A DNA stretch of 64,000 nucleotides. It comes from Fibrobacter sp. UWH6. Lineage in GTDB: Bacteria; Fibrobacterota; Fibrobacteria; Fibrobacterales; Fibrobacteraceae. The stretch covers positions 38,376-102,375 of the forward strand of contig NZ_FRAX01000015.1 of the NCBI RefSeq assembly GCF_900142465.1, in the 5' to 3' direction. The notes under the pieces were generated by a model. The model worked only from the letters and a program-made list of their open reading frames with translations, was not told where the DNA came from and searched no databases. Positions 8,578 through 17,800 of this stretch are shown here, piece after piece (positions within the stretch are counted from its first letter, which is position 1; each line of letters starts with the position of its first letter). The position numbers and the translations under genes are program-made.

Positions 8578-9048
8578 ATGAAACGTCTGCTTGCGAGTCT
8601 TGCCTTGGCGCTCACACTGGTTGCCGGATTTGGCGTAACTCCTGCCCGAGCCTTTACCATGGATGTGCAGGGCGGTGTGGTAAACGCCTGGAGCGACATT
8701 ACCAGCTTTAACCTGAACATTTACGGCCATTTCTGGTTCCCCATCGATCAGATGCTTTTTGTGGGTGTCGGTAGCGGCTATCAGGAACTGGACAATGTGT
8801 CCCTTGTGCCGATTGCGGCCAGTGCCTGGGTGCGCTTGCCTATTGGCAGTCAGATGCTTCCTGTGGCAACGGGCGATTGGGGCTACCTGATCGGATCGGA
8901 CCATCAGATGTTCTGGCGCGCAGGGGGCGGCGTTGACATCAAGAATGGGGATTATTCCTCTATCATGCTGATGGGCGGCTACCAATTCCTGGAACACGAC
9001 GGCCACGGATACGTTTACGTGCAAGCAGGAATTTTAGTTGAACTGTAA
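8578..9048 (+). CDS. Secreted protein, probable small outer-membrane barrel
   Basis: The 156-residue protein begins with a clear signal peptide ending near ARAF (about residue 23). The mature part alternates short amphipathic strands rich in Gly, Tyr, Trp and Phe, and ends in a strand (YVYVQAGILVEL), which suggests a small beta-barrel. AGAAGGA precedes the ATG. It follows the glycosyltransferase by 56 bases and has a terminator behind it. No family recognised. Confidence 0.7.
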   Translation: MKRLLASLALALTLVAGFGVTPARAFTMDVQGGVVNAWSDITSFNLNIYGHFWFPIDQMLFVGVGSGYQELDNVSLVPIAASAWVRLPIGSQMLPVATGDWGYLIGSDHQMFWRAGGGVDIKNGDYSSIMLMGGYQFLEHDGHGYVYVQAGILVEL

Positions 9049-9083
9049 GCTGCGCTCCGCTAATCGGTAACGTTATTGCATTT

Positions 9084-9115
9084 AAAAAAGGGCTCCCGTG
9101 GGGGAGTCCTTTTTA
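9084..9115 (+). terminator. Rho-independent terminator
   Basis: AAAAAGGGCTCCC pairs with GGGAGTCCTTTTT around a short GTGG loop, 36 bases after the small barrel gene's stop. Confidence 0.85.
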
Positions 9116-9209
9116 AGTTTATAAATGCGTGTGAAAAATTGCACTATTGTAAACAACTTAAGAAAAATTGTGCTATATTCTTTGTGCCAAATGATAAGGA
9201 GAACAAAGA

Positions 9210-9606
9210 ATGAAAAAAATAATTTACTCTATTATGGCGTTATTGTGGTTATGATAGATATGAAAATTTTTCATGTGCAAAAACTTCCCATGGAACTGAC
9301 CTGGACAAATGTTGTGATACGGAAGATATTACTGTAAGATGTAAAATTACACCTTTTGTGGAATTTTCAACGGGGGACAGTCCTTCAAATCCGAATGAAG
9401 ATTTAACTGGTTATAACCCGAATGCTAATACGCAATTGACTGGGAACGAAAAGAATACGAATTTTACTAAAGCATCTGAATACGGAGTGATTGGATTGCA
9501 TTATGTAAAACATAAAGATTTGGAATTTAAGGCTAAAACAAGCAAGAATTTAACAAGCGAAACTCGTAAAGCGGTTGTTTCAAAGTATACTCTTTCTTAT
9601 CGCTGA
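9210..9606 (+). pseudogene. Small Cys-containing secreted protein, apparently frameshifted
   Basis: ATAAGGAG precedes an ATG at 9210 that starts a signal-like peptide (MKKIIYSIMALLWL), but it stops at 9252. The +1 frame is open from 9223 to 9606 and reads as a plausible secreted protein with Cys-rich SCAKTSHG and DKCCDTED segments and a Thr/Asn-rich body. It has no start codon of its own before a GTG at 9358. One extra base between about 9237 and 9251 would explain both halves. It could be a true mutation, a sequencing error or recoding. A TATATT box (9174-9179) lies upstream. The segment is AT-rich compared with its neighbours. Confidence 0.55.
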
Positions 9607-9630
9607 ATAATGTTGTGCTGGTGAGACTCT

Positions 9631-9942
9631 ATGATGAAACCTATACAGATCTATTTTATGCTTTTGGTAGTTCTTTTTTTTCAAGGAATCTGCCTTGCGC
9701 AATTAATTAAAGTCGCTCCAAAAGAGGCTTCCGTGAAGTCGGATTCGTTGTCCGTAAATCTGTCTGGATTTTCTGATACGATAAAAGAATTTGTTTTTGA
9801 TAGTTCTACGGTTATGGCTAATCAGCCCAAAAATGAAGCGAACTTATTACTACGCATGGGAATATGCGCGGCTTCGGCTTTTGCGTACAGGCCAGGAGGT
9901 ACTCCAGCATTGTGTAACATAGTTCCGTCTTTAAAGCGTTAG
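9631..9942 (+). CDS. Small secreted protein of unknown function
   Basis: The 103-residue product has a convincing signal peptide (about 1-24, ending near CLAQ). A polar Ser/Asp/Val-rich stretch follows, and then a short tail with two cysteines. A weak GGTGAG site precedes the paired ATGs at 9631/9634. It sits in an AT-rich block of small exported genes and ends 26 bases before the next start. No family recognised. Confidence 0.55.
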   Translation: MMKPIQIYFMLLVVLFFQGICLAQLIKVAPKEASVKSDSLSVNLSGFSDTIKEFVFDSSTVMANQPKNEANLLLRMGICAASAFAYRPGGTPALCNIVPSLKR

Positions 9943-9968
9943 TGGAAAAAATGAATAGGAGGTTGTTT

Positions 9969-10490
9969 ATGAGGAAACTTGTTTTCTTGCTATCGGTTCT
10001 TGCCAGTTTGAGTTTTGCCGGGATTGAGGCTTCTCTCGGTTTTGGGCCTTATCATGGAATAGTCGGTGTCGGGTACACCATGATGGATGATCATTTTTCT
10101 GCGAACATCCACTTGTCGAACTTTAGCACCGATTATGATTTTTTGGGTGGAATGGGTGTCGCCTATCGTTTCAGTGGACTGTCCGGCGCCTATGTATTCC
10201 ATTCCTCCGATTGGATGACCGGTGAAGTGGAGGGCTTTAGGATTAGGTTGGAAGATGGTGAATTTGCCGATGTGGAGGAAACCTGCAGAAGGTTTGACTA
10301 CTGGCGTCTGGTTTTCGGCCTGGGTTTTCAGTACCTGATAACAAAGCATCTGGGAGCCTATGTTGAAGTTGGGTTCCAGTTCCTTGCTGGAGATGGCGGC
10401 TACTATACAAATTTTGACGAGCTTTATGGCAGACTCGATAATGATAAACTTGTTTTCCCCGTGGGTCTAGGTATCGTTGCTGACTTTTAA
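9969..10490 (+). CDS. Probable outer-membrane beta-barrel protein
   Basis: AGGAGG six bases before the ATG at 9969 fixes this start rather than the upstream GTG at 9942. The 173-residue product has a signal peptide (about 1-17). Repeated amphipathic strands then alternate glycine with aromatic residues (GFGPYHGIVGVGYT, GLGFQYLI), ending in VGLGIVADF with a terminal Phe, as typical outer-membrane barrels do. Cargo or role unknown. A terminator follows at once. Confidence 0.72.
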   Translation: MRKLVFLLSVLASLSFAGIEASLGFGPYHGIVGVGYTMMDDHFSANIHLSNFSTDYDFLGGMGVAYRFSGLSGAYVFHSSDWMTGEVEGFRIRLEDGEFADVEETCRRFDYWRLVFGLGFQYLITKHLGAYVEVGFQFLAGDGGYYTNFDELYGRLDNDKLVFPVGLGIVADF

Positions 10491-10522
10491 AAAAAAGACT
10501 CCAGTTTAACTGGAGCCTTTTC
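10491..10522 (+). terminator. Rho-independent terminator
   Basis: Stem CTCCAG/CTGGAG with a TTTAA loop, flanked by an A-run and a short T-run, directly after the barrel gene. It could also serve the minus-strand GH5 gene that ends at 10573. Confidence 0.8.
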
Positions 10523-10524
10523 TA

Positions 10525-10572
10525 TGCGGCCTGGCGCCTGATACCTGATACCTAAATCCTGACGCCTGAATT
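10525..10572. repeat. Short degenerate repeat of CCTGATAC-like words
   Basis: GCGCCTGATACCTGATACC and related words (CCTGACGCCTGAATTC) repeat in tandem between the terminator and the GH5 stop. They resemble the CATACCTGAAGCCTGAAAG words at about 14028-14048 and belong to the same intergenic repeat style as 4440-4800. Confidence 0.55.
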
Positions 10573-11646
10573 CTAGCCCTTTGCCAGCAGTTCCATGAGT
10601 TCGCTGTCGAGGCGTTCCGGATTGTTGTACTGGGCCAGGTTGTTGTGCAGGGATTCGCCCTTGGATACGATACCGAAGTCCAGGTTCTTGTAGTTCCAGT
10701 AGCTGTAGCCGACATCTGCGTCACGGAGGATTTCCATGAAGTCGCGCATCCAGGCCATCTGATACTGACGGGGCACCTGGACGTAGACGCCGAATTCGTT
10801 ACAGGCGACGGGCAGGTCGTACTTGGCGCGGAAATCCAGAGCGTTCTGGATGCTTGCCTGCAGGCGGGCCTTGTCCCATTTGCCATATTCAACGTCGAGG
10901 CGGGTGCAACCGTCATCGACAGGGGCGGCATAGTCACCGGGCCAGGGGCGTTCCATGTGGAAGAACGGGTCCTTGATCCATGCGGCACCCTGGTGAGTGA
11001 ATGTCACCGGAGTGTAGGTATGGAAGCTATAGATAGCGTTGTCGTCGTCCAGCGGAGTCAGGTACTGGAATTCGCGGGCGCTGTTCCACTTGTTGGCACC
11101 GACCACGATGGTGTTCTTGGGGGCGTGCTTACGGATGGTCCAGAAGATTTCATCCTTCACCTTGTCCCAGACCTTGGAGTCGCCTGCTGCAGGTTCGTTC
11201 AGCAGTTCCATCATGACGCGGGATTCACCGCTGTAGCGTTCTGCCAGATAAGACCAGACCTTGTTGGTGTCCTTGCGGGCGTCGGCGCTGACAAAGAAAG
11301 CCTGTTCTTCGTAGCTGGCCAGGTGGAAGTCATGGCCGGGGCACTTGTGCAGGTCCAGGATGACATCCAGGTCTGCAGCCTGGATTTCCTTGAGGGCCTT
11401 GTCCAGCAGGGCGAACATTTCTTCGTTGGGCTTCAGTTCTTCGCCGTCGAACATGTTGAAATAGTCCACCGGCAGACGGACGTGGTTGAACCCAGCATTG
11501 CGGATGCGCTTGAAATCTTCCACACCGAGGAAGGTCTTTACGTGTTGGATGATCCCAGGGAAACCCACGGGATCTTTTTCCTGGATGCAGTCTACCTGAC
11601 TGAACCAGCCGCCCAAATTAACTCCCCGCAGTCTTTCTTTAATCAT
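10573..11646 (-). CDS. Glycoside hydrolase family 5 enzyme, no signal peptide
   Basis: The 357-residue protein is a complete GH5 barrel. RGVNLGGWF opens it, Glu151 in MELLNEP is the expected acid/base and Glu284 in ACNEFGVY the expected nucleophile, with the GH5 residues HVRLP (55-59) and LDLH (97-100) in between. GH5 includes beta-1,4-glucanases and beta-1,3/1,6-glucosidases. There is no signal peptide or sorting tail, so it may act in the cytoplasm on imported oligosaccharides, unlike the secreted GH9 and GH8 enzymes here. Exact substrate not predictable. Confidence 0.9.
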   Translation of the reverse strand: MIKERLRGVNLGGWFSQVDCIQEKDPVGFPGIIQHVKTFLGVEDFKRIRNAGFNHVRLPVDYFNMFDGEELKPNEEMFALLDKALKEIQAADLDVILDLHKCPGHDFHLASYEEQAFFVSADARKDTNKVWSYLAERYSGESRVMMELLNEPAAGDSKVWDKVKDEIFWTIRKHAPKNTIVVGANKWNSAREFQYLTPLDDDNAIYSFHTYTPVTFTHQGAAWIKDPFFHMERPWPGDYAAPVDDGCTRLDVEYGKWDKARLQASIQNALDFRAKYDLPVACNEFGVYVQVPRQYQMAWMRDFMEILRDADVGYSYWNYKNLDFGIVSKGESLHNNLAQYNNPERLDSELMELLAKG

Positions 11647-11700
11647 GTTACCATCCCATTTAAGTTGAGGCCGTCGGAATTGACGGCCGATTGAGAAACT

Positions 11701-11991
11701 TTACTCGTTAACGATATTCAGGTCTTCGTCTGCAATGTTCAGACCGAGAACTACTTCCATGTCGTCGGGAAGTCCGTTAAAGTCAACGATCAGGCCAACC
11801 TTCTTTTCGTCGTCCTTCTGCTTTTCGAACAGGGCGACATCATAAATCTTCATCTTTACCACAGCTTCCTGGGTAACGGGAATTTCGATGGTCATCCCCT
11901 TGCTGATGGGGCCTTCAATAATCTTACCCTTGAACACCAGAGTATTCTGGTCTTCGCCAAGGGAGGTTTTCTTTACGTGAAATACAGCCAT
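11701..11991 (-). CDS. Small hypothetical protein, possible beta-barrel domain
   Basis: This 96-residue cytoplasmic protein is rich in beta strands. The pattern VFKGKIIEGPISKGMTIEI recalls domain II of translation GTPases, such as EF-Tu domain 2, but there is no GTPase domain. It ends in an acidic tail. A TATAAA box lies about 16 bases before the ATG with little room for a ribosome site. It is upstream of, and co-oriented with, the GH5 gene. No firm family. Confidence 0.65.
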   Translation of the reverse strand: MAVFHVKKTSLGEDQNTLVFKGKIIEGPISKGMTIEIPVTQEAVVKMKIYDVALFEKQKDDEKKVGLIVDFNGLPDDMEVVLGLNIADEDLNIVNE

Positions 11992-12081
11992 TGTACTTTA
12001 GCCACTATTTATACTTCAGTTAATCCTCAGTTTATTAAATCCAGCCTGTTGTAAGGCTTTGGGAAAAGTTAATTTTTTTAT

Positions 12082-12906
12082 ATGACTTTGCGAGTAGGAC
12101 GAATTCCTTTTTTGGTCTGTGCACCCTTTTTTCACGACTTTTTGGGCCGCGAATCCGAATTTGGCGATGTAGATTTTGTGGATGGGCCACCTAGCGCCCA
12201 TTGTGCGGGTCTAAAAGATGGATCTATCCACCTTTCCCCGGCATCTTCCATTACTTTTGCCCAGAAACCGGGGGCTTTTGTGCTGTCTCCGACGCTCTGC
12301 ACTTCCTGCTCCTTTGAAGTCCGTTCCGTTAAGTTGTTTTCAAATCTGCCGGTCCAGGAACTGTCGGGGAAGCGGGTGCGTATGACAGCCCAGAGCAAGA
12401 CGTCCGTGACGCTTTTGCGGATCTTGCTGGAGACTCGCTTCGGTCTGCGTCCTGATTATGTGGATGGGGCGTATCAGCCTGGGGATGACGCCTGCCTGCT
12501 TATTGGCGATCAGGCCCTTGAAGAAAATGAACGTCGCCGGTTCGCCTACAGTTACGACCTTGGAACCTTGTGGCAGGACTGGCAGAAATTGCCCTTCGTC
12601 TTTGGCGCCTGGATTATTGCCAAGGAGGCTTTGTCCGACGAACTGCGCCCGACTCTCCTGCGGTACATGGATGCGACCAGGAACAGTATCGAAACATTTA
12701 GCGCTAGGCCTTCTGCGGCCCTAGATAAATGGCTTGCCCGTTATCCTGTCAACTTGCCCCGCCCCGTTATTGAAAGTTACTACTCGGCCCTGGATTACCG
12801 TTTTACCGAGGAACGCAAGGAGTCCCTGAACCTTTTCTTTAGGTATGCCGCAGATTTGGGGCTTGTTCAGGCCGCTCCGGTATTGGAATTTTTACAAGAA
12901 CGGTGA
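12082..12906 (+). CDS. mqnA: Chorismate dehydratase MqnA (futalosine menaquinone pathway)
   Basis: The 274-residue protein matches the MqnA/MqnD periplasmic-binding-like fold throughout. It has an RVGRIPFL start, GPPSAHCAGLKDGSIHLSPAS, a VKLFSNLPV strand, TAQSKTSVTLLRILL, DACLLIGDQAL, YDLGTLWQDW and LPFVFGAWI. In that family MqnA dehydrates chorismate to 3-enolpyruvylbenzoate, the first step of the futalosine route to menaquinone. No other mqn genes are near. The upstream region has no Shine-Dalgarno, only an AT-rich run, so the start may also be leaderless. Confidence 0.85.
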   Translation: MTLRVGRIPFLVCAPFFHDFLGRESEFGDVDFVDGPPSAHCAGLKDGSIHLSPASSITFAQKPGAFVLSPTLCTSCSFEVRSVKLFSNLPVQELSGKRVRMTAQSKTSVTLLRILLETRFGLRPDYVDGAYQPGDDACLLIGDQALEENERRRFAYSYDLGTLWQDWQKLPFVFGAWIIAKEALSDELRPTLLRYMDATRNSIETFSARPSAALDKWLARYPVNLPRPVIESYYSALDYRFTEERKESLNLFFRYAADLGLVQAAPVLEFLQER

Positions 12907-12990
12907 TGACTTTGGTCCCTTGAAAATCTATTTTTAGTATGTCTCTGTTGGTGTGTGTGTAAAAGGTTAAGAGACAAAGATAGGGATAAA

Positions 12991-13857
12991 ATGGTCGAAG
13001 AAAAGATTCTCATCGTTGATGATAGTGCGGAAGTTCTTGAGCGTACCCGCAACCTTCTGACTCACGTGGGTTATAATGTTACTGCCTGTACCTCTGGCGA
13101 AGAGGCCCTGGAGTATTTGGAATTAAACTGCGTTGACCTGGTTCTTCTTGACATTAACATGCCTAGCATGAACGGGTACGAAGTCTGTCTTCGAATCCGT
13201 CAGCGTTATGCCTTGGATGATCTGCCGGTGATTTTCTTGACGAGCCGTGAAGATACCGAAAGCGTGACTAAGGGATTCCATTCAGGTGCGTCTGACTTTG
13301 TGAGCAAGAATGCCGTGGAAGACATTCTGTTGGCCCGCGTCAATGTGCATATTCGACTGTCCCGTTCCCTGCGCTACCTGCGCGACATTTCCCTGACGGA
13401 CGACATGACCGGCTGCTACAACAGACGCCACGGTATGAATTCACTCCGCGAACTTTTCTCTCGCGCACGCCGTTATGGAACGCAGTTCTCCCTGATTTAT
13501 TTTGACTTGAACGGACTTAAGCAGGTGAATGACCGCTATGGCCACCAGGCTGGCGATTTGATGCTCCGTTCCGTGGTGAATTCCGTCAAGGCTTTGCTCC
13601 GCGATTCCGACTTGTTCTTCCGCATGGGCGGTGACGAGTTTATGATCCTCTGCCCCGAAACCGATAAGAAGGGGGCCTTCATTTGTGTCGAACGTATGGA
13701 AAGGGCTGCAAACGCAATTACCATCGTCGATCAGAAGGTGACTTTCGCTTATGGTATCGCACACTCTTCTGAAGACTACTCCGAAATGGACGACATGCTT
13801 CACAGTGCAGATGTATCTATGTACGAATGCAAGAAGAAGATGAAAAGCGAAAAATAG
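12991..13857 (+). CDS. Response regulator with GGDEF output (PleD-like)
   Basis: From the ATG at 12991 the protein has 288 residues. A receiver domain (about 1-120) carries the acidic pair at 10-11, phospho-acceptor Asp54 in VLLDINMP, TSRED and the conserved Lys in VSKN. A GGDEF domain follows, with the signature at 213-217 (RMGGDEF) and an RxxD inhibitory site (RDSD) five residues before it. It should make c-di-GMP when phosphorylated. An upstream in-frame GTG (12955) would add a charged stretch; the ATG with AGGG before it is preferred. No histidine kinase is adjacent. Confidence 0.93.
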   Translation: MVEEKILIVDDSAEVLERTRNLLTHVGYNVTACTSGEEALEYLELNCVDLVLLDINMPSMNGYEVCLRIRQRYALDDLPVIFLTSREDTESVTKGFHSGASDFVSKNAVEDILLARVNVHIRLSRSLRYLRDISLTDDMTGCYNRRHGMNSLRELFSRARRYGTQFSLIYFDLNGLKQVNDRYGHQAGDLMLRSVVNSVKALLRDSDLFFRMGGDEFMILCPETDKKGAFICVERMERAANAITIVDQKVTFAYGIAHSSEDYSEMDDMLHSADVSMYECKKKMKSEK

Positions 13858-13885
13858 CGGAGAGCTTATAGCTGACAGTTTAAAG

Positions 13886-13913
13886 AAGGACCCGGAGAAA
13901 TCCGGGTCCTTTA
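13886..13913 (+). terminator. Rho-independent terminator
   Basis: AAGGACCCGGA pairs with TCCGGGTCCTT around a short GAAA-containing loop, 28 bases after the response regulator. Confidence 0.88.
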
Positions 13914-13925
13914 ATTGTGGGATGA

Positions 13926-14064
13926 TATAACTAGATATGAGTTATGAGTTAAAGTAAGGCGCCGTTGGCGCGATTATCTAGCTCATAGCTCACCGCTGAA
14001 AGGAGTCGCAGGCCCGAGCTCATACCTCATACCTGAAGCCTGAAAGCGCGCTCCGCGCGCGCCC
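13926..14064. repeat. Intergenic repeat patch
   Basis: This stretch contains GGCGCGATTATCTA (about 13968-13981), an inverted copy of the TAGATAATCGCGCC word at about 4481. ATGAGTTATGAGTT and CTCATACCTCATACCTG words and a GCGCGCTCCGCGCGCGC palindrome also occur. It is non-coding and belongs to the same dispersed family as 4440-4800. Confidence 0.6.
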
Positions 14065-14706
14065 TCACTTAAGGGCTGCGCGTACAGCGTCCAGCAATTC
14101 TGTCAGGCGCTTGCCGATTTCTTCCCAGTTACCTTCTTTCATCAGCTTGGCGCTGAAGATGCTTCCGCCGAATGCCAGCAGGTTGGCGCCTGCCTTGATG
14201 TATTCACCGGCATTTTCGGCGTTCACGCCGCTACAGGCCAGCAGGGGTATGTCGCGGAAGGGACCGCGCAAAGCCTTGATGTACTTGGGACCGCCAACGC
14301 AATCTACCGGGAAAATCTTGACGGCCGTTGCGCCCAGGTCGTAGGCCTTCTGCACTTCGGTGGGGGTCAGTGCTCCGGGGATAATCGGGGTCTTGGAGCC
14401 TGCCGCCGTGCGGATGATGTTGCTACGGGTATTTGGGGTTACGATGAAGTTGGCGCCTGCGTGCATGGCCTTTTCCAGGTCGCTATCATGGCGCACGGTG
14501 CCTGCGCCGACGGTAATGCCGTAGGGCTTGCAGGCGGCCTTCAGTGCCGTAATGATTTCTGCGGCATTGTCGGTGTTCATGGTGACTTCAATAGCCTTAA
14601 GACCGCACTTGGCCGCAGTCTGTGCACAGAGTTCTTCGGATCCCCGGGGGATATCGCGAAGGATGCCGATGACCGGCATGTCTTTCAAAAATTCAAGTAG
14701 TTCCAT
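14065..14706 (-). CDS. eda: KDPG/KHG aldolase
   Basis: This 213-residue class I aldolase would cleave 2-keto-3-deoxy-6-phosphogluconate (or the keto-hydroxyglutarate analogue) to pyruvate plus glyceraldehyde 3-phosphate. Glu40 in IEVTMNT and Schiff-base Lys130 in AVKIFPVD are present, as are GAGTV and GALTPTEV. A longer reading from 14763 would add an unlikely Phe-rich leader. The ATG at 14706 has a TATATT box exactly seven bases before it and no ribosome site. The window holds no KDG kinase or uronate genes, so the pathway is open. Confidence 0.88.
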   Translation of the reverse strand: MELLEFLKDMPVIGILRDIPRGSEELCAQTAAKCGLKAIEVTMNTDNAAEIITALKAACKPYGITVGAGTVRHDSDLEKAMHAGANFIVTPNTRSNIIRTAAGSKTPIIPGALTPTEVQKAYDLGATAVKIFPVDCVGGPKYIKALRGPFRDIPLLACSGVNAENAGEYIKAGANLLAFGGSIFSAKLMKEGNWEEIGKRLTELLDAVRAALK

Positions 14707-14713
14707 GGCAATA

Positions 14714-14719
14714 AATATA
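14714..14719 (-). promoter_or_regulatory. -10 box of eda (predicted leaderless)
   Basis: TATATT on the minus strand, then seven bases, then the eda ATG. Same layout as aroD. Confidence 0.6.
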
Positions 14720-14810
14720 GTGCAAAAAAAATTGGATTGGATTTTTTGCATGAAAAATCTCACATGGGTCTAAGGGGATGTGGTTGTCGTTTTCTGCGAC
14801 TTTTCCGCAA

Positions 14811-14853
14811 AATGAAAAACGCCGGCTTTTTTGTAGCCGACGTTCTTTACGCT
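14811..14853 (-). terminator. Rho-independent terminator of the GH9 gene
   Basis: On the minus strand AACGTCGGC pairs with GCCGGCGTT (one wobble) across a TACAAAAAA loop, followed by TTTTCATTTT. It lies about 20 bases past the GH9 stop. Confidence 0.78.
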
Positions 14854-14870
14854 TGATGTAATTTGATGGA

Positions 14871-17800
14871 TTACTTCAGTTTGAATGCCTTGGTGGCAAG
14901 AACCTTCTCGCCGGACATGAGACGTGCAACCATGGCGCTACGATGAGGAAGCTTTGCGAGGCTGACCTGTGCGGAAGTCCCTTCGAAGGTCTGTGCCATG
15001 AGCTGGTTGCCCAGCATGTCGAAGACCTTCAGGGTCTTTGTGCCCTGTGCAGGTGCAACTACATAGAGGCCTCGGCCGTTGACGATCATCTTTGCATTTG
15101 CGGCAGGAGCGGCAATCTTGCGGACTCCTACGCGGTCGCTGGTTTCGTCTGCGGGACCATAACCCCAGATGAGTTTGCCCTGGCTGCGGAGTACGATGTA
15201 GGGAGCATCAGGCGCTTCCTGGACTTCGATGTAATCCTTATCCTTGTCGGAAATTCCTTCGTAGGCGGGCATGCTGTTGCTTGCGGTATGCGACTTGAAG
15301 CTCCAGCCCTTGGTGAAGTCTACCTTTGCGGGCTCAAGAGCGTATTCGCAGGCTCCGCTAACCTTTGTACCGGAGGTTACGCTAAGGTCGAGACGGACAT
15401 ATCGGCCGATACCTAAGGAGTCCAGAACAATGGGGAGTGCCCAGGTGTAGGTCTTGGATTTCTTGTCGTAGGTATCCCCGATCTTCTGGGGATTGTTTTT
15501 TCTCAGTTCCTTGCGAATCTCGTCTTCGTTGCTGCAAGGCTTGTTGAATCCGCCCTGGTCGTAGGCCTGGCAGATTGACAGGTTGAACAGTACGTTGCAG
15601 TTTTCGACGTCATCTTCGGTTGCGTCGAAGTAGACGTATGTAACAACGCTGTCCATTCTCTTCAGGGTGCTGTTGCTGAAGCTGATGGTCAAGTAGTCCA
15701 GTTCGTTGAACTCGTAATGGTATGCACCGACGTGAATGTTGTCTGCCTGGAAAATGTCGGGATTCTTGTTGCAGTTGTCGCACTTCTTTTCAAAGTAGTC
15801 GTCGCCGCCGTTGCTGACGATTGTCAAGGCAGAGACAAGTGCAGCAGATCCATCGAGGCAAGTCTCGGAAAGATGATAGTCTTCCCAGCTCAATGCGCTA
15901 GGACTAATGGAATTTTCTGCACCAGGAATGATTCCTCCGAAAAGACCTCCAACGGGTCGTACGTACTTGTATGCGACGCTACCTCGTGCATTACGTCCTT
16001 CGGGGTTTGATATTCTGTGGTGGGGATGGTTGTCGTTCTTGTCGCCAACGCCGTAAATGAAGGAAACGTCCCAGGGGTTGACGCCTAGCATGTAGTTCAG
16101 CTGGTTGATACCCAACTGATGCAGTTTTTCGGAGTTCCAGTTCAAGGTGCCCAATGTCGGAAGCTTTACCTTTTCCAGGTCCTTGGCGATATCGGCAAGG
16201 GCGAGGACTTCAAAGATATTTCCCGCTTGATAGCGGTTATATATCCATGATTGATCCGTTTGCATGCTATACCATGCACCGTCATAGCTGATGGCTCCGG
16301 ATTCGCTTGAGAGTTGGCTGACAGGAAGTTCGATGCTACTTGTGCCGGAGTTCGAAAGATTTTGCAGGTTGATGGCCATGGTGCTTGCCACCTTTTCTGC
16401 ATATCCCAGACGTTTTTCATCGGAGATGCCGTACTTGGTTGCGGTCTTTGAATCCTTCAGCAACAGTTTGTAGAAAGCATAGAGTGTCAGCGTGTTGACG
16501 TTTGCCCAGCTGGTGTTCCTGCTGGACTTTAACATGCCGTTTCGACCATGGGCCATCCAGCCGCCATTGAAGGCGAAGCTTCTGCTCATCTGATCTGTCC
16601 CGATTTCCGTATCTTCGACGGCGTCGTTCAGGTAATCCATTTTGCCGGACTTTTCGTAAGTGGCGTAGTGGAGGGCGATCGCTGCCAGGGCGAGATCGTC
16701 GTGATATTCATTATTGCCGTTGTAGGCTGGGGTACTCCATCCTGCGGCCATTGTGTTGTAAACAAACTTCTTCCCCTTGTCATAGGAGTCGTTGCCAAGT
16801 GCCAGGTTCTTGGCGAAGTCGTACATCTTTTCGGCGACCATCAGGCAGGAGTCGGCGAAGTCCTTGTCGTATTTGGCGTAGTCCTTGCTCAGGATGGCAA
16901 GGCCAGCCGCGATTTGACCGGAAATATTGGAACCCAGTTCGCCGAGACGGACGTCGCGATCTGCGGGACCGCCGCGCATCGAAATGACGATGTAGTCCTG
17001 AAGTTCAGGGCGAACCCATAAACCATGATCGCTACCGAAGTTACCCACGGAAACGGCCATGTTGTCGACAACGCCATTGGCAGCCTTGAATGATCTCAGG
17101 AAGAAATCCGCACCGTGCTTTGCTTCGCGAAGAACGTCAGGAACGTTGTCGGTCTTTACGAATTCCCCGTGGTTGTATGCATAATGGTCAACGTCCTTGG
17201 AGGGGTTGGAGGCCGCGGCGACGGCAAGATTTGCAAATGCGTAAGCCTGGGTCTGGGATTCCTTCAGGTAGTCACCGCAGTCGTACCAGCCACCCTGCAG
17301 GTCGCCTTCATTGGTTGTTACACCGGAGACTACTTTTTCGTCGAGGACCACCTTGCCTGCGCCGTCCTTGACGTGGCTCGGGCCATGGAACCAGGAATCG
17401 GAATTGCCGCTGCGCTGGATGCCAAAGAATTTAATGGCCGCATCCTTCACCATGGTGTAGACGTCTTCGCTTACGATGAAGGTGCTGGAGATCTCGTCAC
17501 CGACCTTGATGCGGAGGCGCTTGTCGGTGGGGACGGACTGGGGAATGTTTCCGACGAGGATACTTCCGGAGGGGCCGTTGAACTCGACAGAGTAGCGTTT
17601 ATAATCGCTAATAGTTGCGTCAGTGCCTGCGACGATAAGCCAGCTGGAGGTGGTTTCTTCGGAAGTCTTCGTGAGGGTCCCGGTAATTTTCTTGCTTAAG
17701 GACTTGCCGTTCTCATCGACGACTTCGAATTCCTTGGCGGTGCCGATAAAATAGAACTGACGTTCCGTATCGCTCTTCAGGTAGCCGGCCTGGTTTACGC

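Noticed and set aside
9125..9337. 70-codon frame before the frameshifted gene
   Set aside because: Its start lies before the likely promoter and it has no ribosome site; the frame of the ATG at 9210 and the +1 frame make better biological sense.
12016..12201. 61-codon minus-strand frame at the mqnA start
   Set aside because: It overlaps the beginning of mqnA and has no ribosome site or recognisable features.
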